From positions 1 to 64,000 of the forward strand of contig FSSI02000019.1 in NCBI GenBank assembly GCA_900149785.2: a stretch of DNA of 64,000 bases. Direction: 5' to 3'. The position numbers and the translations under genes were made by a program. The notes under the pieces are model-generated. The model worked only from the letters and a program-made list of their open reading frames with translations, was not told the origin of the DNA and did no database searches. Shown here piece after piece: positions 24,401 through 32,834 of this stretch. The stretch's first letter is position 1. Every line of letters starts with the position of its first letter. The DNA is from Sodalinema lacuna_A (GTDB taxonomy: Bacteria > Cyanobacteriota > Cyanobacteriia > Cyanobacteriales > Geitlerinemataceae).

Positions 24401-27139
24401 ATGGACATCATCCTCTGTCACACCACTGCTGATTTCGATAGTTTAGGGGCAGCCGTTGGCTTAACCCGACTGCATCCTGGCGCTCGTATTGTACTGACGG
24501 GGGGCGCTCATCCTGGGGTGGAGGAGTTCCTGAGACTGCACCGAGACGAGTATGCCATTGTTGAGCGGCGATCGGTGAATCCGGATCAGTTGCGATCGCT
24601 GTTTGTGGTGGATACCCAATCACGCGATCGCCTGGGTAAAGCCGCTGAATGGTTTGATGCGCCTCAGTTACAGGGCGTGTATCTCTATGATCATCATCCT
24701 GGAGTGAGCGGAGATATCCCCGCCAGTGAGCGCCAAATCGAAGACATTGGCGCCACCACCACCCTCATTGTGGAAGCCTTACAGCGGCAAAACATCAACC
24801 TGACGGTGTATGAAGCCACAGTGATGGCCTTAGGGATTCATGTCGATAGTGGCTCTCTGACCTTTGACCATAGTACGGCGCGGGATGCCTTGGCCTTAGC
24901 CTGGTTGATGAATCAGGGGGCGAGTGTACCCTTGATTGCCGAGTATATTGAACCGGGATTGTCCGATTCCTTGCAAGACTTGTTAGCAACAGCCCTAGAA
25001 ACCGTGAACAGCGAGGACGTTTGGGGGCAACAAGTCGCGTCAGTGGTGTTGCGTACCCCCGATTATGTGCCAGGATTGTCGGGGTTAACCTCGCGCCTGC
25101 TGGAACTAACCGACAGCGATGCCATGATTTTGCTGCATGAGTATCAGCGTCAGGGGGATGAGTCGCGGCTAACGGTGATTGCGCGATCGCAGATTCCCCA
25201 GACCGATCTCAACGTCATTTTGCAAAGCATCGGTGGGGGCGGCCATCGCAAAGCCGGTTCAGCACAATTGCGGAATGCTAACCCCGAAGAGGTACTGCGC
25301 CAGTTACGCGATCGCCTCAACGCCCAAATTCCCCCACCGCCCACGGCCCGAGAGTTAATGTCCTCTCCGGTGCGGACGATTCGCCCACAAACGACCATTG
25401 GTGAGGCCCATCGGATTCTGTTGCGTTATGGCCATTCCGGCTTATCGGTGGTGAACCAAGCCGACGAATTAGTCGGGGTCATCTCCCGCCGAGATTTGGA
25501 CATCGCCCTGCACCACGGCTTCCATCACGCCCCCGTCAAGGGCTATATGACGCGAAACGTCAAAACTATCAGTCCAGACACCTTGCTGCCCGAAATTGAG
25601 GGGCTGATGGTGACATTTGATATTGGTCGCCTGCCGGTTTTAGACGAGGGGGCGTTGGTGGGAATTGTCACCCGCACCGATGTCTTGCGAGAACTCCATG
25701 AGGAGAGTCGTCAACTCTGCCCCATCCATCCTGAACGGGAGTCCCAGGGGCGACGGTTGACGCGGGAGGCCGATGTTTGGCAGGGCCTGCGATCGCACCT
25801 CAACCCCAAACTGTGGCAATTGCTCGAAACAGCGGCCCAGGCGGCTCAGGAACGGGGCTGGCAACTCTATTTAGTGGGGGGAGCGGTGCGAGATCTGTTG
25901 CGGGGGATGCAGTCGCCGCAAGAGACTGAGGTGGCGTTAACGGATATTGATTTAGTGGTGGATGGCTTTCACCAGTCGGCGACGGTTGGCGCGGGGGTAG
26001 AATTGGCGAATGTGTTACAGGAGCAGTTTTCGGGGGCGCGGTTGGATGTGCATGGCGCGTTCCAAACGGCGGCGTTGTTATGGCACAATGACCCCGTTTT
26101 TGAGTCCCTTTGGTTGGATATTGCCACGGCGCGGACGGAGTTTTACCCCTATCCAGCGGCGAATCCGGAGGTGGAGGCCAGTTCCATTCGTCAGGATTTG
26201 TACCGCCGGGATTTCACAATCAATGCCTTGGCGATTCGCTTGACAACTCCTCGTCAGGGGAAGTTGTTAGACTTTTTTGGCGGTGTGTTGGATTTGCAGC
26301 GGGGTTGGGTGCGGGTGTTGCACGCCAATAGTTTTATTGAAGATCCGACGCGGATTTTTCGGGCCGTGCGCTTTGCGGTGCGATTTGGCTTTGAGATTGA
26401 ACCGGAGACGGAACGGTTTATTCGTCATGCGATCGCCAGTGGGGTGTATGAGCGATCGCGCTCCCTCAATCCCCGTACTCCGGCGTTACAGGCGCGATTA
26501 AAAAGTGAGTTGAAATATCTCTTGCAAGCGTCCTATTGGCCGCGAGCGTTGCGGGAGTTGGATCGCTTAGGTGCGTTGCAATGTTTGCATCCGCAATTAC
26601 GATTGACGCGGGAACTATGGCGGCGTTTACAGTTAGCAGATCGTGGGTTACGACGGTTTCAGAAATGGCATCGTCTGAGTCATTGGCGGATGTTGTTGGA
26701 GGTGTTATTGTCCCAGGTGGAGACAGGAACTGGGGAGTTTTCTCGCGCGGCGGTGGCGCAACAGTTGCAGTTACCCGATGAGACGGTGCAACGGTTGGCG
26801 ACGTTGGGGGAACGGCGGGAGCGTCTGCAACGGGAGTTGAGTACGGCGCGACGGCCGAGTGAGGTGGTACAGGTATTGTCGGGGGAGGAGTTAGCGGGAT
26901 TGTTGTTGGTGGCCTTGGGAATGGGGCGATCGCTGCGTGGTAAAGTCTGGCAATATCTGACGGAGTGGGCTCAGGTGAAGCCGCTGTTAAATGGGGAGGA
27001 TTTGAAGCAGTTGGGGTACACGCCGGGACCGCAGTTTAAGGAGATGTTGGCGGATATTCAGGCGGGAACGTTGGATGGGGATTTTGGCGGTTCTCGGGAG
27101 GCGGCGATCTCGTTTGTGCGCGATCGGTATCCCCTGTGA
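24401..27139 (+). CDS. DHH-CBS-tRNA nucleotidyltransferase fusion (CCA or A-adding type)
   Basis: 912 aa from ATG 24401; the open frame upstream (from 24290) translates a repeat array and is not used. Domains in order: DHH phosphoesterase (HTTADFDSLGAA, VVDTQSRDR, LYDHHPG), DHHA1 (QSIGGGGHRKAG), two CBS domains (~325-445, MSSPVRTIRP and MTRNVKTISPDTL), then the class II nucleotidyltransferase head (LVGGAVRDLL and the DIDLVV metal pair, RRDFTINALAIRL, DPTRIFRAVRFAVRFGFEIE) and a helical tail. Adds nucleotides at the tRNA 3' end. Some cyanobacteria split the job between CC-adding and A-adding enzymes, so the specificity is open. Confidence 0.88.
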   Translation: MDIILCHTTADFDSLGAAVGLTRLHPGARIVLTGGAHPGVEEFLRLHRDEYAIVERRSVNPDQLRSLFVVDTQSRDRLGKAAEWFDAPQLQGVYLYDHHPGVSGDIPASERQIEDIGATTTLIVEALQRQNINLTVYEATVMALGIHVDSGSLTFDHSTARDALALAWLMNQGASVPLIAEYIEPGLSDSLQDLLATALETVNSEDVWGQQVASVVLRTPDYVPGLSGLTSRLLELTDSDAMILLHEYQRQGDESRLTVIARSQIPQTDLNVILQSIGGGGHRKAGSAQLRNANPEEVLRQLRDRLNAQIPPPPTARELMSSPVRTIRPQTTIGEAHRILLRYGHSGLSVVNQADELVGVISRRDLDIALHHGFHHAPVKGYMTRNVKTISPDTLLPEIEGLMVTFDIGRLPVLDEGALVGIVTRTDVLRELHEESRQLCPIHPERESQGRRLTREADVWQGLRSHLNPKLWQLLETAAQAAQERGWQLYLVGGAVRDLLRGMQSPQETEVALTDIDLVVDGFHQSATVGAGVELANVLQEQFSGARLDVHGAFQTAALLWHNDPVFESLWLDIATARTEFYPYPAANPEVEASSIRQDLYRRDFTINALAIRLTTPRQGKLLDFFGGVLDLQRGWVRVLHANSFIEDPTRIFRAVRFAVRFGFEIEPETERFIRHAIASGVYERSRSLNPRTPALQARLKSELKYLLQASYWPRALRELDRLGALQCLHPQLRLTRELWRRLQLADRGLRRFQKWHRLSHWRMLLEVLLSQVETGTGEFSRAAVAQQLQLPDETVQRLATLGERRERLQRELSTARRPSEVVQVLSGEELAGLLLVALGMGRSLRGKVWQYLTEWAQVKPLLNGEDLKQLGYTPGPQFKEMLADIQAGTLDGDFGGSREAAISFVRDRYPL

Positions 27140-27173
27140 AACCCTGAGGATGGCGAATTAAATCGAAGAACTT

Positions 27174-27698
27174 TCAGGCTTGTGAATCTAGTGAAATACG
27201 GGCATCCTGAACCCTGACCATGAGTGTCATTGGATCAAGAGGTGAAGCGGTGAAACCACAGATCTCATAAAACTGCTTCGCATCCTCGGAAATGGCATGT
27301 ACTAGAATGGCGCGTATTCCTGCAATTTCAGCAGCTTGGAGAGTACGCAGAATTGCATCTCGCAGTAGAGCACGCCCAATGCCTTTGCCTTGCCAGTGAT
27401 GATCAACGGCTAATCGTCCAATCACCATAACAGGAATCGGATCAGGCATATTACGCCGTACCCGACCTGTTGCGGAAGCCTGCGCCACAGCTCCATTGGC
27501 GAGACAGTAATAGGCGATGACGACGTCGCGATCGCAAACAACATAAGTGCGTGAAGCTCCTCCTTCCTCATTTTTCATAGCACGACGCTTAAGCCAGTCG
27601 TCTAGCTGACGATTCCCTGAGTTAAAGCGTTCAACATCGTGTGACGAATTGAGTTTTTCGGGTGAGCGCAGCTTAGGCCGATCTCGATCTAATCCCAC
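27174..27698 (-). CDS. tacT: GNAT acetyltransferase toxin, TacT type
   Basis: 174 aa. Opens LNSSHDVERFNSGNRQLDDWL, a typical TacT/AtaT start (split here by Ser residues), then GGASRTYVVCD, VIGRLAVDHHWQGKGIGRALLRD with the acetyl-CoA loop QGKGIG, and AKQFYEICGF. TacT-like toxins acetylate the amino group of charged tRNAs and stop translation. The upstream gene is a ribbon-helix-helix antitoxin overlapping by 10 bp, the usual arrangement. Confidence 0.88.
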   Translation of the reverse strand: MGLDRDRPKLRSPEKLNSSHDVERFNSGNRQLDDWLKRRAMKNEEGGASRTYVVCDRDVVIAYYCLANGAVAQASATGRVRRNMPDPIPVMVIGRLAVDHHWQGKGIGRALLRDAILRTLQAAEIAGIRAILVHAISEDAKQFYEICGFTASPLDPMTLMVRVQDARISLDSQA

Positions 27699-27988
27699 GG
27701 AGCCTTAGTTGTCAGTAATGTACGCAGCTTGTCATCTTGAGTCGGTGGTGCATCCAGCAACGCCACAAACTGCTTAAATTTAAGCTCATCTAACCCGAAG
27801 AACGTCTGTTCCAGAAGAACATCTTGGGCCTTCTGATACGATGACTCCAGCATAAACTCCGAGCGACTCTTGCCCTGCACTTCAGCGGCATGATCAATGA
27901 TATCTCGTTGGCTTTGCTTGGCTCGGATGTTGATTGTAACATTGCGGGTCTGGCTACCCGACTGTTCACCGGTTGAGGTGTGCATAGT
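27689..27988 (-). CDS. tacA: DUF1778 ribbon-helix-helix antitoxin, TacA type
   Basis: 99 aa from ATG 27988; the frame is open up to 28093 but the family begins near RNVTINIRAKQSQRDIIDHA. N-terminal ribbon-helix-helix (~15-50, NVTINIRA then KSRSEFML), and a C-terminal toxin-binding tail (FFGLDELKFKQFVALLDAPP, ending KAPWD). Binds the promoter and neutralises the GNAT toxin encoded just downstream; autoregulation is expected. Confidence 0.88.
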   Translation of the reverse strand, partial: TMHTSTGEQSGSQTRNVTINIRAKQSQRDIIDHAAEVQGKSRSEFMLESSYQKAQDVLLEQTFFGLDELKFKQFVALLDAPPTQDDKLRTLLTTKAPWD

Positions 27989-28578
27989 GCTGATCTCTTT
28001 TCTAATAGGAGACTCCCCACCAATATAAGAGCTTTGTGTGGACAATGTCAACACATGTTTGTTGTTTTGACGCAACTGCTCACTAATCGTCACGAGAACA
28101 ACGGCTCGATTTTGGCTTGGATTTCCTCAAATACACTTTTTGCTGCAACCTCGACAACTTGAATACCGCTCTTTCAACAGTCGTAACCATGGTCTGAATC
28201 TCCATCTAGCGCAACAGATCTGCATACCCTGTCATTTTCAGGCCGAAGTCTCTACAGAGTGTTGCTGATATAACAATGGTTTATCGGTTTAACCAGCATT
28301 TCACTCCAAGCCTTTTGCTACAGTTGCCACAAAATCGCTTTTGTGGCATTATCTCATTAATTGCTCTCTGAGAGCTGCAAGCCAGGCAGATAAGGTTGAT
28401 GCCCTCGCTCTCACCATTAGACTAAGCAGCCTAACACCATGTTCAACTGCGATAGTCTGCTGCAACAGATGGTTATAGCATTTGTCAAAAGTCGTACCAC
28501 AGATAGTTGCAGAGGCGAACCGCAAGTGGCGCACTCTTTTTTGGTATTAATGTATAGTAAGATTCTTGAAAAATGGTA
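27989..28578. other. 590-bp region without a supported gene
   Basis: The toxin-antitoxin promoter must be in the first part. On the minus strand near 28200-28080 a short out-of-frame segment (MVTTVERAVFKLSRL, then AAKSVFEEIQAKIEPLF in another frame) resembles the beginning and end of a small antitoxin-like protein; it may be a decayed gene. A 61-codon frame at 28349-28534 has no recognisable feature. AT-richer than flanks, no HIP1 site. Confidence 0.45.
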
Positions 28579-29688
28579 TTAGCTTTTTCGGAAAATATGC
28601 TCTCGATGATACGTAAGATAATGTTGATGGCGTTGCTCTATTCGACTCAAACATAAAGAAGGATAAATCCCTAATATCTCTGCATCTGATTTCTGTAATT
28701 GGCTTGAAATCAATACTTTCCCTCTGTTATCAAAAGATATAAGACCTGCATCAAAAGCAGCATCAAGGGTGGGTGAAAGAAGAAAGCCATTGAAGGCATC
28801 AATAGATTCCTTTGAATCACACTTTGAATAAGGCTTGATATGGGATGCTCTTAATAAAGAAAGTTCTTTGCATTTAGTTACGGCACATTCTCCCCAATAC
28901 TTAATAAGTCCATCTCGAAAATATCCTTGTCCAATTCTTGCTGTGACAACTGCATTCCGTTTTGCTTTTGGCAATTCTAAATATTGGATATCATTTTTAG
29001 TTAATTCATTGCCTTCTATATTTCTCGAAATCATCCAAACAAAAGAATGAGCATCGAGAAGAGAAACTTCTCCTGCCAGTTTTTCGGTGAGCAGGGTTTT
29101 TAAATTAGCCAAGATGTTATTGAAAATCAAGTAATTTTCCCAAGAGCATTTCCGACTTGTTGTGAAGCTTTCCCCCAACAAAGAAAATGCCTTATCAAAA
29201 TAGCTGGGTGCTATTGGCATATACTGATTTCGATCCTTGAGAAATAGGAGATATGCAATTAATGGGTATTTTTGACCAAATAAATTGACTAAACGACCAA
29301 AAACATTGAGGTCGTCGGACTTACGATATAAAGAGTGAAATACTGAATCAAATGATTCAATATTTGAAAAACTGTCTAAGGCAATACATAAGGCATGATG
29401 TGGCCGGCTGTTGTCACCATATCTTGACTGCCACTGGACTAAGTTATTGCTAGGTAGCTCAATTGCTTCAACGACAGAACGAGCAATTGTTCCAGATCCA
29501 ATGTCAGATTCTTGCCAGTTTTGAAACTTCAGTATTTTTCTGGCATCACGATACAGATCGTATTTATACCCCTCCTCAACCTCTGTATAAGGATTTGAAC
29601 TAAACGACGTCAAATCCATACCGCTTTCTTTAATGACATGCTCTCTAAACCGTTGAAACTGTTGCTCGAACAGAAATATATCAATCAT
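28579..29688 (-). CDS. HNH endonuclease
   Basis: 369 aa. The C-terminal HNH domain (~265-330) reads CAVTKCKELSLLRASHIKPY, FNGFLLSPTLDAAFDAGLIS, matching the HNH_2 type (His in ASHIKPY, Asn in NGFLLSP, His replaced by the family's own ligand). The N-terminal ~250 residues are not recognised (possible recognition or effector region). Codon use is AT-rich and no HIP1 sites occur, unlike neighbours, which points to recent transfer. Possible stand-alone restriction-type or defence nuclease; target unknown. No methylase adjacent. Confidence 0.75.
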   Translation of the reverse strand: MIDIFLFEQQFQRFREHVIKESGMDLTSFSSNPYTEVEEGYKYDLYRDARKILKFQNWQESDIGSGTIARSVVEAIELPSNNLVQWQSRYGDNSRPHHALCIALDSFSNIESFDSVFHSLYRKSDDLNVFGRLVNLFGQKYPLIAYLLFLKDRNQYMPIAPSYFDKAFSLLGESFTTSRKCSWENYLIFNNILANLKTLLTEKLAGEVSLLDAHSFVWMISRNIEGNELTKNDIQYLELPKAKRNAVVTARIGQGYFRDGLIKYWGECAVTKCKELSLLRASHIKPYSKCDSKESIDAFNGFLLSPTLDAAFDAGLISFDNRGKVLISSQLQKSDAEILGIYPSLCLSRIEQRHQHYLTYHREHIFRKS

Positions 29689-29803
29689 GACTAGGCGTGT
29701 TTAGAAAAACAAAGGGCAGCCCACTTGCAGCGTGCGCCTACCCGATGGGATGGTTGGGGTTGAGGAGCGATCGCCCCCCAACCCCAACCTCAACCCCGTT
29801 CCC

Positions 29804-30691
29804 TTACGCCGACTTGGCCAGCACTTCCTCAGCCAGAGGAAAGCCCAACTCCTCCCGTTGCTTGAGATACAAATGAGCCACCCGGCGGGCCAAATTACGA
29901 ATCCGACCAATATAACGAGTCCGTTCCGTCACCGAAATCACCCCCCGGGCATCCAGGAGGTTGAAGGTATGAGAACATTTGAGGACATAATCAAGACTGG
30001 GGGCTACTAAGCCTCGCTGCGTCAGTTGTTCGGCTTCTTGTTCGTATAACCCAAACAGGGTAAACAACATCTCCGGGTTGGAGGCTTCAAAGTTATAGGT
30101 ACATTGTTCAATCTCCCCTTGTAGATGAACATCCCCATAACTGAGGTTGTCGGCCCATTGAATCTCGGTGAAGGCCTCAACTTCTTGCAGATACATTGCC
30201 AGCCGTTCTAAGCCATAGGTAATCTCAATCGCAACCGGTTTGCAGTCAATGCCGCCACATTGTTGGAAATAGGTAAATTGGGTAATTTCCATCCCATCTA
30301 ACCAGACTTCCCAACCCACACCCCAGGCCCCCAACGTCGGAGACTCCCAGTTATCTTCCACAAAGCGGATATCCCGATCTTCGGGGCGAATCCCTAAGGC
30401 CCGCAGGGAATCCAGATAGAGGTCTTGGATATTGTCTGGGGAGGGTTTGATGAGGACTTGGTACTGATAATAATGTTGATAGCGGTTGGGATTTTCCCCA
30501 TAGCGGCCGTCTGTGGGGCGGCGACAGGGTTCAACGTAGCCCACCGCCCAGGGTTCGGGACCGATCGCCCGGAGGAAGGTATGAGGGTTCATGGTTCCTG
30601 CCCCCTTTTCTGTATCGTAGGGTTGGGCGATCGCACAGCCGCGATCGCTCCAAAACTGGTGTAGGGTCAGGATCAGGTTTTGAAAGTTCAT
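29804..30691 (-). CDS. glyQ: Glycyl-tRNA synthetase alpha subunit
   Basis: 295 aa from ATG 30691 (MNFQNLILTLHQFW); the ATG at 30706 adds five residues. Class II synthetase of the alpha2beta2 type. Motifs: DRGCAIAQPYD, EKGAGTMNPHTFLR, AVGYVEPCRRPTDGRYGENP, RDIRFVEDNWESPTLGAWG and VSVTERTRYIGRIR. The beta subunit (glyS) is not in the window. Housekeeping gene inside an otherwise accessory stretch. Confidence 0.96.
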   Translation of the reverse strand: MNFQNLILTLHQFWSDRGCAIAQPYDTEKGAGTMNPHTFLRAIGPEPWAVGYVEPCRRPTDGRYGENPNRYQHYYQYQVLIKPSPDNIQDLYLDSLRALGIRPEDRDIRFVEDNWESPTLGAWGVGWEVWLDGMEITQFTYFQQCGGIDCKPVAIEITYGLERLAMYLQEVEAFTEIQWADNLSYGDVHLQGEIEQCTYNFEASNPEMLFTLFGLYEQEAEQLTQRGLVAPSLDYVLKCSHTFNLLDARGVISVTERTRYIGRIRNLARRVAHLYLKQREELGFPLAEEVLAKSA

Positions 30692-30756
30692 TGCTACGGG
30701 GGTCAAAAATCAACGTCATCTATTGTGGCCTGTTGTGACCCCCTTTCAGCAAGGAA

Positions 30757-31397
30757 TTAGCGGTTTGCTTGATTTAACCAAGTCCGCAAGTCCTCCAAAC
30801 GGCTGAACCTCGTGACAGAAGCCTCTAAAAGCTCATCGATTTCACCCTCTGACAAGCCCTCAATCTGTTGACGCAGATCCGGGGGAATATCTCCCAGGCG
30901 GCGGGAGAGTTGCCGCATCACGTAAAACTCCTGGGAGGGTTGGAAGCTCCGTGATTGATCGCGGAGAGGAAAACCGACTCAAGCGGCTTTAGCCGCCAGC
31001 NCCCCCTTGCGGGGTGGAGGGGTATGGTTGCCCCTCCATGGAGCTATGGTTGGCTCCGACTCCCTTGCGGGGTAATGTTTGCTTCGCTAATGTTCAGAGT
31101 CGGTACTTTCCCAATCGCACTGTCTTAACCCCTTAGGACTGTTTAACGATTCGGTTCTAGAGCCGGGAACTAGCACGCATTCCTGGGTAGGAACTTTAAC
31201 TCTTGCTCTGAACGTAGCCAGTTAAGGCTTAAGCTGGTCAGCTACCTGAAGGGGAGGGCACGAAGCCCCCGTGCTTCAGCCGGGGGTGCTGACGACCTGT
31301 GTTTGTCCCTGTTGCAAAATTTCCTGATACCAGGGCGATTCTCTTAAGACCACCATATCCCATCTCATGATTTGTCGAACAAGATTCGATTCCAGGA
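30757..31397 (-). pseudogene. Rpn/DUF4351-type gene, broken by insertion
   Basis: Two pieces on the minus strand. Upstream piece (31397-31296): LESNLVRQIMRWDMVVLRES then PWYQEILQQGQTQ, the segment before the C-terminal domain of Rpn/PD-(D/E)XK transposase-like cyanobacterial proteins. Downstream piece (30959-30757): QEFYVMRQLSRRLGDIPPDL, QQIEGLSEGEIDELLEASV and LEDLRTWLNQANR-stop, a DUF4351 domain. About 335 bp of foreign structured sequence separate them, and the N-terminal nuclease part is missing, so the gene is a remnant. It lies 47 bp from the DUF1818 gene end. Confidence 0.75.
30960..31294 (+). ncRNA. Orphan omegaRNA-like structured element (IS200/IS605- or HEARO-related), no protein gene
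   Basis: A ~335-bp insertion dense in hairpins and lacking an ORF. Left subterminal hairpin GCGGCT/AGCCGC (30983-30996); CCCCC/GGGG (31002-31014); GGAGGGG/CCCCTCC (31016-31037); CCGACTC/GAGTCGG (31056-31062 with 31097-31103; a second CCGACTC at 30974-30980); a GCCAGTTAAGGCTTAAGCTGG stem-loop (about 31217-31237); and the right hairpin CCCCCGTGCTTCAGCCGGGGG (31266-31286) followed by TGCTGACG. Both-end subterminal hairpins are typical of IS200/IS605-like elements, and the compact body fits an omegaRNA/reRNA. TTGAT lies at 30955-30959, which is the insertion site used by ISDra2-type elements (inference). Orientation and class (IscB or TnpB) are not proven. One N at 31001. Confidence 0.55.
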
Positions 31398-31406
31398 CAG
31401 TTGCAC

Positions 31407-31772
31407 CTAAAACACCTCTATCATTTTGACAGCCTGAAGCAAATCGGGAACCACCTCTGGCGACCATTCTCCCTCACAGCGTCGCCCATGATTGAGAATC
31501 AGACGAATGCGATAGTTGCCCGGATAGCCATCAGCCTCCATCCAGAGGCGATCGCTTTCCACCTCACACGTAATGCGTTCTTCATCCATTAACTCCGGGC
31601 TAATGGCCACAATCGTCTCACTCAACTGTTGCAACAGACGGCGAAAGTCCTCAAACTCCGCCTCAGTTAACTCAAAGGCGAAGTCATCCCCCCCCAATAA
31701 CCCCACATAGGACCCAGCTTCAGGATGATAGCCCAACCGCCAGCCCGGCCCCTGTTTGAGAATCTTAGCCAT
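31407..31772 (-). CDS. DUF1818 family protein
   Basis: 121 aa from ATG 31772 (MAKILKQGPGWRLGYHPEAG). The open frame further upstream overlaps dnaJ and is not used. Conserved parts: YVGLLGGDDFAFELTEAEF, LEADGYPGNYRIRLIL-like segment and EGEWSPEVVPDLLQAVKMIE. A small cyanobacterial/plastid-lineage family with no assigned function. Starts inside the 3' end of dnaJ (8-bp overlap), so it is translated in the same unit. Confidence 0.85.
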   Translation of the reverse strand: MAKILKQGPGWRLGYHPEAGSYVGLLGGDDFAFELTEAEFEDFRRLLQQLSETIVAISPELMDEERITCEVESDRLWMEADGYPGNYRIRLILNHGRRCEGEWSPEVVPDLLQAVKMIEVF

Positions 31773-32730
31773 CGCGGCGGGGATTAAAGGTTTCGAGCGA
31801 TCGCAGTTTCTCGTAGAGTTCCCGTTCCTCAGGGCTAATCTCTCGGGGAGTGACAATTTGCACCTCCACCAACTGATCCCCTCGCCGGCCATCTCGCGTC
31901 AAATAGCCTTTCCCGGCTAAACGTAATCGCTGTCCCGACTTCACCCCATTAGGAAGTCCCACTTTCACCAAACCATCGAGGGTTTTCACCTCCACCTTTG
32001 CTGCCAACACCGCCTCAGAGGGCGTCACCGGAACCGTACAGACAATATCCGCCCCTTCGATGCGAAATAGGGGATGAGGGGCAACCGTAATTTTTAGATA
32101 TAAGTCTCCCCCTTGATTGCCCTGGCCCTTGAGGCGAATCCGTTGCCCCGTCACCATTCCAGGGGGCATTGTCACTTCGAGCGATCGCCCATCTTCGAGG
32201 CGAATCCGCTCCCGGCCACCCGTGTAGGCTTTCTCCAGGGGCAACGTCAGCCGTGCCTCTACATCCTGAGGGGTTGGGCGGGAGACGGTGTAGGCGGTCT
32301 TCGTGGTGCGGGTGCGGAAGGCATCGGGGCTATCTACCCGGAGACGTGTCCCTGGGGGCGGTTGCGGGGCGGTGCGGGCATTGGGACGACGATTGAGGAG
32401 ATCATCGAGGAAACTGTTAAAGTCGGCATATTGCTCAAAACGGGCATCCGCTGGGGCGGTACTGCGAGGAGTGCGGGCCACCGGTCGCCGTTTGGCTTTC
32501 TTCTGATTCAGGAAGCGGCTGAATTGGTCGTATTGACTGCGTTTGGCTGAATCGGACAGCACATTGTAGGCTTCCCCGATGTCCTTAAACCGTTCCTCAG
32601 CCGACTTATCCCCCGGATTCATATCAGGGTGGTACTTCCGGGCTAGCCGTCGGTAAGACCGTTTAATGTCCTCAGTCGAAGCGTCTCGGGGAACTCCCAA
32701 TATCTTGTAGTAATCGCGGAAGTTTTGCAT
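31765..32730 (-). CDS. dnaJ: DnaJ-class co-chaperone (CbpA-like, no zinc finger)
   Basis: 321 aa from ATG 32730 (MQNFRDYYKILGVPRDAS). J domain at ~5-70 with HPD in KYHPDMNPGDKSAEERF, a Gly/Pro/Arg-rich linker, then the C-terminal substrate-binding domain (EARLTLPLEKAYTGG, GQGNQGGDLYLKI). There are no CxxCxGxG zinc motifs, so it is a type II/CbpA form. The frame is open upstream through a TTGCCTC repeat, which is not expected to be coding. 105 bp downstream of dnaK on the same strand: likely partner. Confidence 0.9.
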   Translation of the reverse strand: MQNFRDYYKILGVPRDASTEDIKRSYRRLARKYHPDMNPGDKSAEERFKDIGEAYNVLSDSAKRSQYDQFSRFLNQKKAKRRPVARTPRSTAPADARFEQYADFNSFLDDLLNRRPNARTAPQPPPGTRLRVDSPDAFRTRTTKTAYTVSRPTPQDVEARLTLPLEKAYTGGRERIRLEDGRSLEVTMPPGMVTGQRIRLKGQGNQGGDLYLKITVAPHPLFRIEGADIVCTVPVTPSEAVLAAKVEVKTLDGLVKVGLPNGVKSGQRLRLAGKGYLTRDGRRGDQLVEVQIVTPREISPEERELYEKLRSLETFNPRRDG

Positions 32731-32734
32731 TAGG

Positions 32735-32783
32735 GGAGAAGAAGGCAAAAGGCAAGAGGCAAGAGGCAATAGGCAAGAGGGAG
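32735..32783. repeat. Heptameric short tandem repeat between dnaK and dnaJ
   Basis: GGCAAGA units (complement of the TTGCCTC family) between the dnaK stop and the dnaJ start. Confidence 0.8.
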
Positions 32784-32834
32784 GAAGACGTAGGGACAAC
32801 CACAACGGATTACCCTGCCTTGCCTCGGATTGGC

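Noticed and set aside
28349..28534. 61-codon minus-strand frame
   Set aside because: No homology that I recognise, no ribosome site, in a region of decayed sequence.
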